In this document: piece by piece, positions 1 through 11,930 of the stretch | Numbering within the stretch: position 1 is the first letter of the stretch | How the letters are laid out: each line of letters begins with the position of its first letter | Assembly: GCF_020497125.1 (NCBI RefSeq) | Contig: NC_059079.1 | Span: 8,091,053 to 8,155,052, forward strand | Source: Mauremys mutica | Taxonomy: Eukaryota; Chordata; Testudines; Geoemydidae | Length of the DNA: 64,000 nt | Reading direction: 5' to 3' | Translations under genes and position numbers: made by a program | The notes under the pieces: generated by a model | Seen by the model: the letters and a program-made list of their open reading frames with translations, nothing else | Database searches by the model: none | Told to the model about the DNA's origin: nothing

Positions 1-1022
1 ATCAATTGTGCGCAAAATCAACAAATCAGCTCAAAACGCAAAGCTCTAGTCTCAGTTCCATGCAGCAGATATAAGGTCCAGTTCTATCCTGCACCTCCTC
101 AGAGGCACAAGACAAAAGGCACAACCAAGTGGAGGTGGGGAGAGAGATACTGTTGGCTTTTACTCGTTTTTGTACCCTCTGGGGCTGGCTGGGGGCCAGT
201 AAATCCCCAGGTACAAACTGCAGTAGCTCCAGAGGTTGCTCTGACTTAGGCAGCTCTTGGGAGGCTGACCTAACGACCGTGTCAACACCTAGAATCTTCA
301 CTGCGACATGTGTTATGCAGATGCCCCTGACATGTCCCCTCTTTTCCTCATTCTGTCCCCACCAGGAACTCTCGGCTGAAGCTTGCAAGAAAGTAAAGTA
401 AGGCCAATTCCATCAATATGATACTGTTCCTGCACTGGGGGAATTCTCCTCTGGTCAGCTGTGTTTTCTTTTCAGTCCCTGTGCACCACCAGGGCCAGAA
501 TGCTCAGAAGGGAAGGGGAATCCTATGTGCTGGAAGACATCACACTCCAATGTGGACTATGGCGGCTCTTTGACAAAACACATCAACACAGAACAACTTC
601 AGACAGGAAGTAAAGAACCCCATTGCCGGCTGACATGGCACTAGGTAGGCAAAATGACACTGGACAACACATCAAGGCTGGCCAACCTGTCCTTGTGGAA
701 AACAACATGCATTCTTGATATGTCCACAAGCCGGAGCCTCGTTTTTACATCTCATGTGCATGGCTGCCACCAGCCACAGTCCTACTTAAACCAAGCTTTA
801 TTCAGCTCTGGGGAAGGAGCAACACCCCTCTGCAGAGGGATAGCTGAGAACAATAGGAAGTCACTGCACAAGACAATGGGCCACATGGCATGGCCAATCG
901 GAAGTTCAACATGTAGGCTGAGGGGTTTACCTGGGAGTGGACACAAATACAGGGGCTAGGAGACTGGCTGTGTGAGAGCGAACAGAAAGCCACCAAAAGG
1001 CCAGTGGGCAGTGAGAGAGGAT
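1..1022. other. Non-coding stretch, nothing recognised
   Basis: No gene, RNA or repeat family is recognisable here. The open frames on both strands (up to about 120 codons) overlap one another, have no splice context and resemble no protein I know. Composition is ordinary mixed vertebrate DNA. Confidence 0.5.
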
Positions 1023-1195
1023 CGTTAACCCCTGGAACAATTTACACAACATTAAGAATGTGTGCACCTTCCTATGCCACAAAGAGATTTTAAAATCAAG
1101 AGACTGGATGTTTTTCTAAAAGATCTGCTCTAAAGGGCAGTTCTCTGGCCTGTGTTATACAGGAGGTCACCTTAGATATGGGATTCTCAAGTTGG
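1023..1195 (+). mobile_element. CR1 LINE 3' end fragment with a foreign internal segment
   Basis: The start (GTTAACCCCTGGAACAATTT) and the later blocks (TGGATGTTTTTCTAAAAGAT, GGCCTGTGTTATACAGGAGG) match the non-coding 3' end of turtle-type CR1 elements as I know them, in forward orientation. The middle, 1051-1095, does not fit the usual CR1 text and is nearly identical to 46664-46708. This is a short 5'-truncated dead copy, as is normal for CR1. Confidence 0.8.
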
Positions 1196-1268
1196 GGAGG
1201 AAGGGACACATCAAACATTCTAGTGGGTACGAGGTGAGCCTTCTAATAATTAAAGCAAAATGGGGGAG

Positions 1269-1325
1269 GCACGCACTAGGTCACAATGCCACTCGCTCAA
1301 ATTTGGCCAAGTGCCCCTCTGTCAT
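1269..1325. repeat. Partial copy of the interspersed repeat also seen at 51862
   Basis: The segment around CAATGCCACTCGCTCAAATT aligns for about 55 bases with 51862-51915 (CAATGCCACTCACTCAAATT). The copy at 51862 continues into a tRNA-like region, so this is probably a fragment of the same tRNA-derived repeat. It ends about 100 bases before the exon-like block at 1423. Confidence 0.55.
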
Positions 1326-1422
1326 AAGCTGGAGGAGGCAGTAACAGACAAAGGACAACGACGGGAACCCCTGCAGGTTGGGACCGGGCTCTGCAGGGGT
1401 CTCCCACCGCTCACTGCCCCAG

Positions 1423-1593
1423 CTCCATGCCGAACACTGCTGCCAGCATTTGGCCCAGCTGGTGCTGGCCTCGCACTTTACCCAGGTGCAATTCTGCCTC
1501 CACCAGGTGGTGCGGGATGGGCCCACCAAGCAGCAGTCGTTCCTGTGCAACCTCAAGGACATCACCTTCTAAGACAGCTTCAGGGAGGCCCCA
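1423..1593 (+). pseudogene. Exon-like block of an unidentified gene, with one in-frame stop
   Basis: The block is preceded by a pyrimidine-rich tract ending in CAG and followed by GTGAGT, so both borders look like splice sites. It is 171 bases, exactly 57 codons. One frame reads through as LHAEHCCQHLAQLVLASHFT, then QVQFCLHQVVRDGPTKQQSF and CNLKDITF, then a TAA stop, then DSFREAP. Third codon positions are overwhelmingly G or C (CAG, CTG, GTG, GCC, ACC, CTC), unlike the surrounding sequence, which argues for real coding ancestry. I do not recognise the protein. The stop suggests a pseudogene or a duplicated gene fragment. A rapidly evolving live exon with a sequencing error is less likely. 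Confidence in coding origin is moderate; in identity, none. Confidence 0.5.
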
Positions 1594-2008
1594 GTGAGTG
1601 GGACTGGAGTTTGTTTCTCCAACAGGTCATGGGGTATTGAGGGTGTGGCTAGCAGGGGACCTAAAGGGAAGGGGTGGGGGCACATGGGTGATGGGAGCCT
1701 TGAGGTCTGGGGATAGAAGGGACCCTAGAGGGTTGGAGTGCTGAGAGACCTGGGTGTGGGGAAGCTGAAGGGGTGGGGGAATGGGGGATTCTTGGGGAGT
1801 GCAGGTGGATAGCTGGGAGGTTGGTTGTGCAGGGGGGTTGGGCTGAGGTGGCCTCAGGGGAACAGAGGATGAACAGGGCGGTTGGGTATTGAGGGATGGG
1901 TTATTGGAGTGAAGACGGGATGGTTTGGGAATTACATGATAGGGGAAGAGGTCCTGGCCAGCCTTGGTCTTCCAGCTGGTCTCTCTCACCCCACTCCCCC
2001 TTTCCCAG
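1594..2008 (+). other. Intron-like G-rich spacer between two exon-like blocks
   Basis: The spacer starts GTGAGTGGG and ends with a long pyrimidine run and TTTCCCAG, which is the layout of a short intron. The body is strongly G-rich on this strand (many TGGGG and GAGGG runs), like introns of small GC-rich genes. It is unlike the AT-richer flanks, so exon-like blocks and spacer probably arrived or decayed as one unit. Confidence 0.4.
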
Positions 2009-2090
2009 AACCCTGGGCCACCATCTTCTCATGCTGCCTCCTCCACCTCTTCAACTCCTGGTTTCTCCAGTGGGAGGGGAGAGGTCCTAC
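2009..2090 (+). pseudogene. Second exon-like block, partial, of the same unidentified gene
   Basis: After the acceptor-like TTTCCCAG, one frame reads PWATIFSCCLLHLFNSWFLQ followed by WEGRG, again with mostly G or C third positions. To join the first block in this frame, one extra base is needed at the junction. The first block ends CCCCA before GTGAGT, where a normal CAG-GTGAGT junction would supply one more G, so a one-base loss at the donor would explain the frame. The 3' border is unclear. Product not recognised. Confidence 0.35.
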
Positions 2091-5000
2091 CCAATCTCTC
2101 ATCCCTCATCCCTTCCCACACCTGCCCCCTCACCACCAATTAGGGAAAAATTCTGCTTGTGCTCTCACATGATAGTAGCACATATAATCTATATAAAGCC
2201 TGCTATTACCCTATAAATCATGCACTCCATTTTTTTTTTCCATTTGCTGTCCTTCCAACCACCCAAGTTACTTGGTGCAATATATTTATATTCACTTTTT
2301 TTTAAAAAAACAGCAGATTATTTACTGCAGTCACCCTGTGGGCACAGAGACTAGCAGACTTTAGATATATAGGTCTGTCTTCTCTACATTGAAAAGTGTG
2401 TTCCGTATATTTTTTCCCCCGTCATCAGATTCTAAATTAGGCCTCAAACAAGTGATACAATCTCCTAAGGATATTTTGGGTAAATTGCACAGATGTGTTT
2501 TGTTTCCTAGCTTGGAGATAGCCAAATGAATTAGTCCATATGTTTGTAACCTTTCCCCAATCTGTGTCGAATTGTTTTGTATCTACTCTCAGGCGTCTGA
2601 TACACGGGGGGAATGGATCACCCCTCTTAGCAGGGACCAGAGTCACATCTTCACAGTGCTTGTTGCCCGTATGCACGGCTGAGTCCTTTCCAGTCTTCTC
2701 AAGGGCCTGATCCCTCTAGAAATACTCAAGGAAGACTCATTTAATCTATCTAGCTATAAAACTCTTTGCTAGCATTTAGCATCTGGTGCATAAAAACACT
2801 TGGAAGTGATGGTGACAGTGCAAGAAAAAGGGAGAGGAAAGAGAAAATTGTCTTTTGGGAGGGCAACATAAAAGATTAGAGAGCTATGAAAGGAACCTTA
2901 AGGGTATTAAGCTGCATGTACCTGATATAATTAGATTATTGGCTACATGAGTAAGGTGAACAGATCGAGGCATGTGTAAGATTTAATTATTTGTATGCAT
3001 TCATTTCTGCATCACCTTTCACTAATTGGCTAACCAAAGTGGGACCCTATGTTCAACTCGGCCTTTCTCTATAGGTTTGTCTGTAATGGGATAACTTTTG
3101 AGCACCCCAGCGAATCAATCCCAAAATTTCAGGGAATATTTTAGGCACCAATAGACAGAACCCTATTGACTTTGGTGAAAGTCAGGATATAGGAAAAGCC
3201 ATATTTCCACTGGTGTATGAGAGGGGAAAATCAGGCCCACAAAGTGCACGTTTGGCGCGACAGTCATAGGACTCTCTGGCGCCCCCTGCTGCTGCATACA
3301 CATACCACAGCCAGCAGCTTAATATGTTGCTCTTGTTCATTGGCTGTACAGCTTGCCCTATGGAAGCAATCAAGTGTACGATGCCCTCGCATATAAAAAA
3401 AAATTGTACTAAAGAACCCCCAGTTTATTAACACAGAGCCCAACAATTATGGTCTCCATGCATGCAACTCCCTTTGACTCCAGTAGGCATGCATGGGGGC
3501 GCAGGGGAGGGGAAATAGTAGCATTTGGCCTACATCAGACAAAAGGGTGATGGTATTTTCAAAGATAGCACAATTTAAAGGTAATTCATAGATGTGCCAG
3601 AAGCCAAGGTATCATACAAGAACTGAAGGAAGTGGGGGTGGAATTAGGTATGTCACACTGTTTTGAATCGATTATTGGAATTGCCTGTTAGTAAGGAAGG
3701 AACAGAATGAGTTGGATATGAATTTGGCACATGCAGCAGCTTACTTAATTGATACTAATGTCATTTGAAAATCTATCAGCTAACAGATTAATGAAACGTT
3801 CCCTTTTGGTTGCAGCGTCTGTCCACATATTGTGTTATCCCTGCTTCGCTAGCCCAGAGACGACGGAAGAAGAGACAGAGAATCTGTAATGCTGCAAACA
3901 CTACTGATTAGCGAAGCTGGTTTTGCAGAGATCAGGGAGATTCCCTCTTTTAAATAATGCCAGTGCCAGTTGATTGACATTCATGCAAATGAACTGTTGC
4001 AGAGTTTAACTCAATAGAAGCCACGTGCCTGCACACCATTACTGCATTACATTATGTAAATCATTCCCCAAGAAAATGCAATTATAAAATAACAGAATAC
4101 AATCTCAGAGGGTGTCAGTCTGATAAGAGGCAGCTCCGACTGCAAGCAAGGAGCAGGATTTTGAGTGCCTGCACTGGGGTGCAGCCTTTCAATCTGATCT
4201 TAATTTGGCTTCATCAGTGAAGCACCATGGAAAAGGCTGCACATAAACCAAAACCAGGACAGAATTTTTTTTGGCATATTCTACAGAAGAAAAAAAAAAG
4301 TTACATCCTTTGTGGAGTAGAACTTTTGCAATCGGGGCCTAAAAATTTGTGGAGAAGCTTTTTCCCTCCTGGGTACCCTCCCACATGAACTTGTTCAGTG
4401 CTTCCTTAGGATTTACTGAGGCTGCTAAAGTGACATGGACCAAACTCCACAGTTTAGCTTCCCAGAGGCTCACACCACCTGGCATCTGCTTCAGGCCACA
4501 TACAGTTTGCAAACCCCGAGTTTTTACTTTTAGATCTGGGTTCAAGGCTCATTGATAGTCACTGCCAGCCCTAGCTGTAATGCAGCGTTGCTAGTGTTGG
4601 CCTTCCTGCTTGCCACATTGCTCACCTTCTGTCCATGCAACGTGCTGCGGCTCAAGTTGTCTCCCTCTCCTGCTGCTCAGGCCAGGCTAATCCCATTTTT
4701 TAATCCCTTCATTGCCTGCAGTTCACCTACCATATTGAAGCCCAGTTTCTTGTTCACATCTGCCTAATTCTAATCCTGCCTAAATCTTTACTCTTATTTC
4801 CCCCTACTATGCTCCCGCCCCTTTCCTCCCTGTGCTCTGTTGAAGCCCCTGCAACTAGCTCCCATCTTTCTCTCACTACTGTCATTGTGTCCCCTTCCAT
4901 GCCACTCCTCAGGCAAACAGTGCTTCTTCCTGTGTGCCTAATGACCACCTCTCTTCAGAGACAGGTTTCTTCTAGAAGGTTTCTAAAAAGAATCCACCTG

Positions 5001-7278
5001 TGAAGAGTAACACAAAGCCGTGCACCGCTTGGAGACGATCTTCAAAACCTGATTAATCCCAGGCATTGTTAGTCTGAAACGTAGTATCTGTTGTCCTATT
5101 TAATCGGTGAGATCACGGGAGCTGGTTTCCTGTTTCATACAGCAGCAGCCACAAGGTCAGTACTTAACAGATATCGAGCTATGCTTAATTATCCGAGTAG
5201 TTATTCGCATGGTTTGAAGATGTATTGTTCTTAAAACATTCCTCAACTGCTTCTTCAAAATTTGATCAAAGTATTGATGACAAAGACCAAATGAAACCCA
5301 TTCATTGCGTTTGTATCTACAGTTTTGCCCTAATGTATCAAAGGCATCGGCATGACTGTAAATAACTCTAATTTGGGGATTATGGGCTTCGTGAAGGGGA
5401 CCCTATGTAGGAGAGAGCTAATGAGCTCTTCTAGGATCAGCAGCACTAACCAGAAAACACCTGCAAGTCTTGCTTTGCCTGGAAGGAAACCCCATTCCAG
5501 GCAGGAGTGGTAACTAGGGGAAGACTGCTGCAACACCTCAGGAAACAGCTGGTTACAGGATCCGATCAACGAAAGGGAGACAGTCGTGGACCCTGCTGTC
5601 CCTGAGACTGCCTGGACCAGATACAGAATGGGCGTTATAAAAAGGGTGAGGCCTGGGATGGACTCTAACCCTAATCAGGACACAAAGCCTACGGGCAAGT
5701 TGGGCCCCAAAGAGGTGACTAAGACTGAGTACCTTTTTCTTCCTTCCTTTCTTTACTTGGATCCTCCCTGTCTTTGGGGAGGGGAAAGACATTTTTTGTT
5801 TCTTTGTTTTTGGGGAGGAGGGAGAGGACTCTGTGCCTGCGAGGAAGGGAAGTAACCCAAACAGTGGTCTGGGGGATGGTCTCAAGGGGCCCTAATCATT
5901 AAACAGAAACAAAGAAAAAGTAGTGAAGCTACTTCTCTCCAGAGTTGTGGTCTTTACAGAAAAGTGGTAGGAAACCCGCCTCCCACTTGCTATGTGAAAT
6001 GTGGGACACATTTTCCCCACTCACGATTTCAGGCTCGTTTCCCTGTGGATGCCTCTTCATTACACAAAGTGCCAAAAGAGTTAGCCAGTCCAGCGGCAGA
6101 ATTAAATGAAGAAATGGCATCCTTGCTATTTACATCTGAAGTGGGTGTACTCTGAGACCAGCAAGTTGGAAGAGGTAGGCACACTGCTAAAGCCTGTCAG
6201 GAATATTTTGACAACTTTTTGGGCATTGAAACCAACACTTTCATGGGAAGGAAAGCAACCAGGTTTGACTAAACTGTCACCAGAAAAGGTTCCTTGGGTC
6301 CCAGATAAAAGATTAAAGAGACATTACTGCTGATAAATGATTTACAGCACACCCAGTCCCTAAAATAAAGAAATAAAGGAAAGCAATGGCAAAGTCTTTT
6401 GAGGAAACATGAACATCTGGTCCAAGGCAGATGATGCTTCTGGAAATGATGGTCATGCAAATCACTCATCTGTCCACACTTGGAATAAAGAACACATTGA
6501 ACGGATGATATATGGATCCAAGCTGCCATTTCAAGGTGATTTACTGAGAAATAATCATTCAGTTCACAGCTGCAAAAGACCCACTATAATACACTGGTTC
6601 CTTCTTGTCTGTTCTTTTAAAAAAAAATAGGAAAATGCCTGATCCAAAGTAAACTAGGGAGCAGGGAATGATGCGTGTCATGTTCATAACACTCCCAATG
6701 CTCGGACAAATGGTCAGAGTTTATTATAGATTTGCCACAACATTCAGGGCAACCTGCTAGCTCTACCCTGCCTAGCTCCCAGCTTAAAGTCATTAGAAAA
6801 TATATGACTTTGGGCACTCGATGATATGAACAACTAAACACAGTGCAGCCAACCTGCTGCAGCAATACAGAGTTCAGTTTACCTCCACATTTCGGATTCA
6901 GTGCATCAGATGAAACCTGATTTAATCTCACAGCGTGCTTCAAATCATCCTGTTCAACAAGTACGCAAGGATGCTGAGGAAGATAACACCACAGCCCCAA
7001 CTTCCTTGCTATCTGCAGACAGGCGAGACACAGCAGTACATCTTTTTCATTAAACCCGAGAGCTGCAGGGTCTGTGCATTCTTAGCACCTGGCCAGTAGA
7101 AGGGCATGCATGACAGAGAGCTGCTTATGGCTCAGTGCAGATAAGGCAGAGCTGAAGCGGATTGGTAAGGGAAAGCAGCTAAAGACAATGGCAGAGTTGG
7201 TAACTTCTCTCACTACTAGAGGGCATGATCTAGGAATACCTTCAAAACGCTGACTGTATCTGAGCAGTAGTTGCGATG
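2091..7278. other. Long non-coding stretch
   Basis: I see no gene and no recognisable repeat in these 5.2 kb. Open frames are short and overlapping. A notable subregion is about 3660-4110, AT-rich with homeobox-like TAAT words and an octamer-like ATGCAAAT near 3983; it could be a conserved non-coding element but that cannot be judged from one sequence. GCGCCCCCTGCTG at about 3280 is a common repeat-like word without further context. Confidence 0.45.
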
Positions 7279-7286
7279 GGCTGTTC

Positions 7287-7562
7287 CAGGGCTGCCCGGG
7301 GGGGGACAAGTGGGGCAATTTGCCCCAGGCCCCGGGCTCCGCAGGGGCCCCCACGAGAGTTTTTTGGGGGCCCTGGAGTGGGGTCCTTCATTTGCTCCGG
7401 GGGCCCCGGAGCTTCTTCCGCTCTAGGTCTTCGGCAGCGGGGGGGGGGGTCCTTCTGCCCCGGGACCCACCGCCAAAGTGCCGGGTTTTCGGCAACAATT
7501 CGGCAGTGGGGGCCCCCCGCCACCGAAGACCCCAGGCTCCCTGAATCCTCTGGGCGGCCCTG
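7287..7562. mobile_element. GC-rich non-autonomous hAT-type element (276 bp)
   Basis: The element begins CAGGGCTGCCC and ends GGGCGGCCCTG, an imperfect terminal inverted repeat. It is flanked on both sides by the identical 8-mer GGCTGTTC (7279-7286 and 7563-7570). An 8-bp target duplication is the hallmark of hAT transposons. The interior is very GC-rich with runs of G and C and no coding capacity, so it depended on a transposase in trans. The perfect duplication points to a fairly recent insertion. Confidence 0.85.
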
Positions 7563-7659
7563 GGCTGTTCACCCCCAGCCCACCCCTGAAGAGGCTAAGG
7601 GGGATCAGAAAAGGGCTAATGAATCAAGCTGGTTGCATCTGGGGGGAAATTTAGGCTTG

Positions 7660-8290
7660 ACTGACATCCACTAATTGAAGATGGAGCCCATCTGGGCAGG
7701 GGTAGGCAGGGTCTCGAATAAAGCCAGGAAGTGAAAGCAGAAGAGGGCTGCAGGATGGCGATCTGCAGTTGCCCTCTGCGGCTAGTGAGGGGAGGAGGAG
7801 GAGGAAACCTGGAAGGGGGGAAGCAAAAGCTGGGGGATCCTGAACCTCAGGGAAGAGGTTTACCCAGATGGGGGGTGGTTAAGGAAGCCTGCAGCCCAGG
7901 GAAACAGCAGCAAGGGTCGAGACAGTGCAGACCCTAGCTGCTGATGGTAGGGTCACTGGGCTGGAACTTGGAGGAGTGGCAGGCCCGGGTTCCCCTACCA
8001 GCCACTGGGAAGTCTTGAAAGCACAGTCTTCAATGGGAAGACTGCCTGGAATGGTACCGGGACAGCTGGTCCTGTGATGATGTTACCCTGGAAGGGGAAA
8101 CCTGTATAGTGACCTGGCCAGAGGGCCAGACCTCAAGGAGGAAGCACTGCAACTCCTAGAGAGCCAGAGCAGCCACGGAGCAACCAAGGGAAGGAAAGGG
8201 GCATCCGACCAGGCAGAGCTGATCCCCAGAGGCAGCCACAAGGGGGCGCCCCAGCAGTGAATAAACCCCATGACAAATTGGTGGCAAAAA
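7660..8290 (+). mobile_element. Possible LTR retroelement end
   Basis: This purine-rich block ends with AATAAA at 8260, CCCATGACA, and then ATTGGTGGCAAAAACAGG, which looks like the junction of an LTR and a tRNA primer-binding site. No matching second LTR, coding region or target duplication is visible. Start is approximate. The assignment is an inference from layout and a general likeness to turtle LTR elements; the alternative is simply unique sequence. Confidence 0.3.
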
Positions 8291-9550
8291 CAGGCTAAGG
8301 ATCATCCCGATACAAGGGGAGTGTGAGAGAGGTCATACTAGAAAGGAATAGGGAAAAGGTGACTACAGAGCTGCCATGTACGGAAACCTTCTTTGCAGGG
8401 GACAGATAAACCCTCCCTCCCTTTGGTGCAATGGGGTGATTCAGATGGTGCTAGGTTAACCTTTTATTTTGCAGATTGTGTTATAGGATTTTCTGTCGGT
8501 GCATGTGTTTTTTAACCTGTTGTATATACATCATTGAGACATTGGGGACTGGGGAGGTCAATGCTACCCCCTCCAAATTCAGAGCCTTTCTATCCTCTGT
8601 CCATATGGGCTAAGATCCAAAAAAATAAAGACATATTAAGATACATTATAAGCACACTGATAAGCATTGCTTCAACTGCTGATTGTGACTATTTAGTATT
8701 ATGGCTCCTTTCAGGTGACTATACGTGCAAGTAGAAACTGATAGTTATATAACGAAAGTTACTAGAGCCTGATGAATCTTGAAGGGTACCGGAAACATCT
8801 TTGAAACGTGCCAAGCACCGGTCACACTAAGACCAAAGTGTTTCTTTGCCTACATTTCCTGTTATTGTTGGATCCTGTTTTTGTTGATGGATCGGGGCTT
8901 AGAATTCAACTGAATTTCCAGTGGTATTGTAGTACGGCCTTGTTGTACATTATTTTCCAGTACTTCCAGGAATAATGTTTGAAATTCCAGGTTCTAATAT
9001 CAATATGATCAAGGCTTTGTTTAACATTTGTATGCAAAGAGAGGGAAAGATTCATGGATAAACTGGTAAGAAACAAACCTGAACTGAAACTTTGGGGATT
9101 TGAAAGAGTTTGTACAACTATTTTTTCTTCCCCTCCTTGCCCTCACCCCCCTGAACTTCCTGAAGTCAGGACCACGGTGCCAAAAAGTGTGTTATAGTGG
9201 AGTAGCCATTGTGACCAGAAGCAGACGACATTAGGAAGCTCACTCAAAAGTCTGTCATCATGAGGTTTCCAACCCTACTCTGCAGGCCCAAAAGGTTTGG
9301 ATGGGTTAAATTAATACGTAAACTTTTGCATGGCAGCTGAATCAAACCTGCAAATCTATCAAATGTTTTGTTCAGCACCAGTGATGAGTCTTATACATAG
9401 AGTTTTGACTGAGCTTTTTTATGTTTTTTTTGAAGGTTGGGGGGGAATGAAACCAGCCAGCAGCCTGAATAATAGCTGAAAACTCCAAAGCAATGCCAAC
9501 ATGCTTGAAAGGTCAAATTTAGATTAACACAGAACAATATTTATGCAGTA
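8291..9550. other. Non-coding stretch, nothing recognised
   Basis: No gene or repeat recognised. The sequence is AT-rich with short homopolymer runs (for example T tracts near 9418-9430). Confidence 0.45.
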
Positions 9551-9554
9551 TATA

Positions 9555-9622
9555 ACTATCCCCTCCCTGACTTGCCCAAGGTCACAGTGTCAGAGCTTGG
9601 AAAAGAAATTAGGAGAAAAAAA
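9555..9622 (-). mobile_element. MIR-like SINE core fragment
   Basis: CTTGCCCAAGGTCACAG followed by CAGAGCTTGGAAAAG is the reverse-strand core of MIR-type SINEs (usually GACTTGCCCAAGGTCACACAG). Only the core is recognisable; both ends have decayed. Confidence 0.6.
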
Positions 9623-9679
9623 ACTGCCCTGAATGGCAACATAACACTTTTAGAAGAGTTGACTCACTGCTGGTGTGCC

Positions 9680-10500
9680 CTGTGGTGGGAGTGATGAAAT
9701 AAGGTCTTCTCACCTAGCTGTCAGCCCCCTTGCTGACAGCCATTCCAACCCTGCAATGGTCTACCTCTTCTCATGCCTCTGGCCAGGTCACTTAAAGTGT
9801 CACCCCTTCCAAAGTATCAGTGTCCCATATAGACACAGTCTAATCACCAACAGGGACTCTTCCACCCATGCTGAGTACCTCTGCAGTCCCACCCTTCTCT
9901 CAGAATAGTGTGTTCCCAGGCTTCCACCCAGCGTCCCACAACAGAATGCAAAACCCCCAAATAAACCAAAACTGACTAAAGCACACTCCAGCCAGCCAAG
10001 CTTGGGCTTTTGGTGCCACTGGGTTCTCTCCAGCTCCCTGTTCCTGTTGCGGAAAACTGACACCCACACCCCCCCAGGGCCACTGCCCAGGAGCCTTGCT
10101 CTTTTCTCAGGTCCAGCTCGTCTCCTACAGCTTCCCTGTGGATCCTCTCCCAGAGCGAGGGACCTCTAACTCTGTTCCTTCTGGGCCTCTCCATCCTGGG
10201 TTCCATCCTGGACCTAGGGTGACCAGATGTCCCCATTTTTGTGTCTTTTTCTTATATAGGCTCCTATTACCCCCCACTCCCATCCCGATTTTTACATATG
10301 CTGTCTGGTCACCCTACCCAGACCTTCCCCTGTAGCTTTCACTTTCTTCAGTTCTGAAGATGACCCAGATGGGTCTGACAACAAATCAACCCTGACACAC
10401 CCTCCAGATGCAAGAAGGTGGATTACTTGAGCTCTCAAACGTCTCTTAACCCTTTGTTCACGTGCACAGGGTTTGCACCCAATCACATAGCACACACAAA
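9680..10500. other. C-rich unclassified block carrying a nested MITE
   Basis: This region is C and T rich and resembles an LTR or other retroelement scrap, but no ends, polyadenylation site or target duplication can be defined. It is interrupted by the 102-bp MITE at 10215, so the host block is the older sequence. Frames here (up to 89 codons) have no recognisable product. Confidence 0.3.
10215..10316 (-). mobile_element. 120-bp-family MITE, copy 1
   Basis: The copy starts TAGGGTGACCAGATGTCC and ends CTGTCTGGTCACCCTA, a terminal inverted repeat of about 14 bases. The internal block CTTATATAGGCTCCTATTAC is shared with three other copies in the window (11978, 48448, 49079). The flanks CCTGGACC and CCCAGACC agree at 6 of 8 positions, consistent with a decayed 8-bp hAT-type duplication. 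No coding capacity. Orientation is set arbitrarily so that the 11978 copy is forward. Confidence 0.8.
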
Positions 10501-10680
10501 ATACATTCCTGACTGTAATAGTGTAGTGTAGTTTGAATCAGGAGTCCTAACTCTGTTCTCCATTGCTTACTCGATAGGCTAGACTGCCTCCTATTTAGTG
10601 ACAGAACATCTATGGCTCCTCCAGTTGGACAAACTAAATGGTATTTGAACTTCACCTTCACTAAAGTTACTCTGCCCTAG

Positions 10681-10755
10681 CATCAAATCCTGGTCCATTA
10701 AAGTCAATGGCCAAACTCTCACTGACTTCAGTGGGGCCAGGATTTCACCCCGAAT
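10681..10755. repeat. Palindromic ancient repeat with TGACTTCAGTGGG core
   Basis: TTAAAGTCAATGG and CTGACTTCAGTGGGGCCAGG form the imperfect palindrome typical of a very common amniote repeat built around TTGACTTCAATGGGA. I believe reptile Harbinger-type MITEs (Chompy family) have this form, but the family name is from memory. Confidence 0.45.
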
Positions 10756-11930
10756 GTTTAAGGATGAATTCGTTTCAGAGAACAGTTTAAGATCTAAAAC
10801 CCCCTTAGGTCGTGATCAGAGTTTGAGAAGCAATAATCGGTAAATTTGGGCTTGAACCAAAAGCACTGGGCCCTAGGCTCAAATTTTGGGAACTTTCTGA
10901 TCCTAATCCTGACTTCTTGGTTCAAGCTCCAGGGAGTGTGCAGAGGGCCGTAGGCTGTTCTGCCAAATAATTTCAAATGGCCAATGTTGCGTTGGTTAGC
11001 CTTTCCCTTTCAGAGTGTAAAATTAACCAACTAAATTAGTCCAAGTTCAGATTTTTTGAGGATCATTCCACCAAGCTAGAATTCTTTTATATACGTTTTG
11101 TATAGCTAAGTGGAGCAAGTGGAGAAAGTTATAAGTCTCAATCTCTTACTGGGAGCGTGGCTGTACAGCACACAGGAAAGTTTCCTTTCTGAAGGAAACA
11201 AGGCATCACGTGTCAGTGGCCCCTTGGCAAAGGGCTTTTTACACGAATTTTTTAAGTTGAACTGTAGCTTGAAGGACTCAAATAGAGAATCAACAAAATC
11301 AAAACAGACTTTTAGAAGGGCAAGAAAATATGTCAACAAATATAGTATGTGGGGCGTCACCTTGTCAAGATTTTGGCATGCACAGGCTTCAGGAAACAAA
11401 GAAATCACCTTTTGCCATTCATGCTGAGAAATTTCACAATCCTTTTGAAAAGGTACAGTAAAGTAGCTTGTAACGTCAAAGCTGATAAGCAGCTCGTGGA
11501 TGGGGGACAGAGCATCCCTCAGTTTTGCAGTGCTCTATTTTGCCATGAAACCAAACACCAGTAACATTGATTGCAAATAAGCTCTTCAGTTACAGAAAGA
11601 TGTTCTTATGCTCATGTTCTTTGTGCTGGCGGCTGGCTTATGCGGAGATAGTCTTGGAAAATATGCCAGCTCAAAAATAATGATTCTAGGGACAATTCCT
11701 CATTTGGTATAAAGTGGCATTATCTAGTTTAATATTAGGAAGGATTAAGCCACATCAGTGAAAAGACCACATGGAAATGCCATCCAAACTAGGACCAAAA
11801 TATTTTGTAAAAAAGATTCAAAAAAGTTGGTTAGCTACCCCCTCCCCCAAACACACACACTTTCAGGCACCTTCGCACTTCAGCATTCTAACCAGGGAAG
11901 GGAAGTGCCAAAATATCAGACCCTGGAGAG
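10756..11930. other. Non-coding stretch, nothing recognised
   Basis: No gene, RNA or repeat recognised. Overlapping frames of about 100 codons on both strands at 11106-11427 show no protein-like composition and no splice context. Confidence 0.45.

Noticed and set aside
1627..1989. 120-codon reverse frame rich in proline and serine
   Set aside because: It is the antisense of the G-rich intron-like spacer between the exon-like blocks; composition explains the openness.
7287..7562. Possible CpG island or promoter
   Set aside because: The GC-rich block has exact transposon limits with 8-bp duplications, so its composition belongs to the element; no gene start follows.
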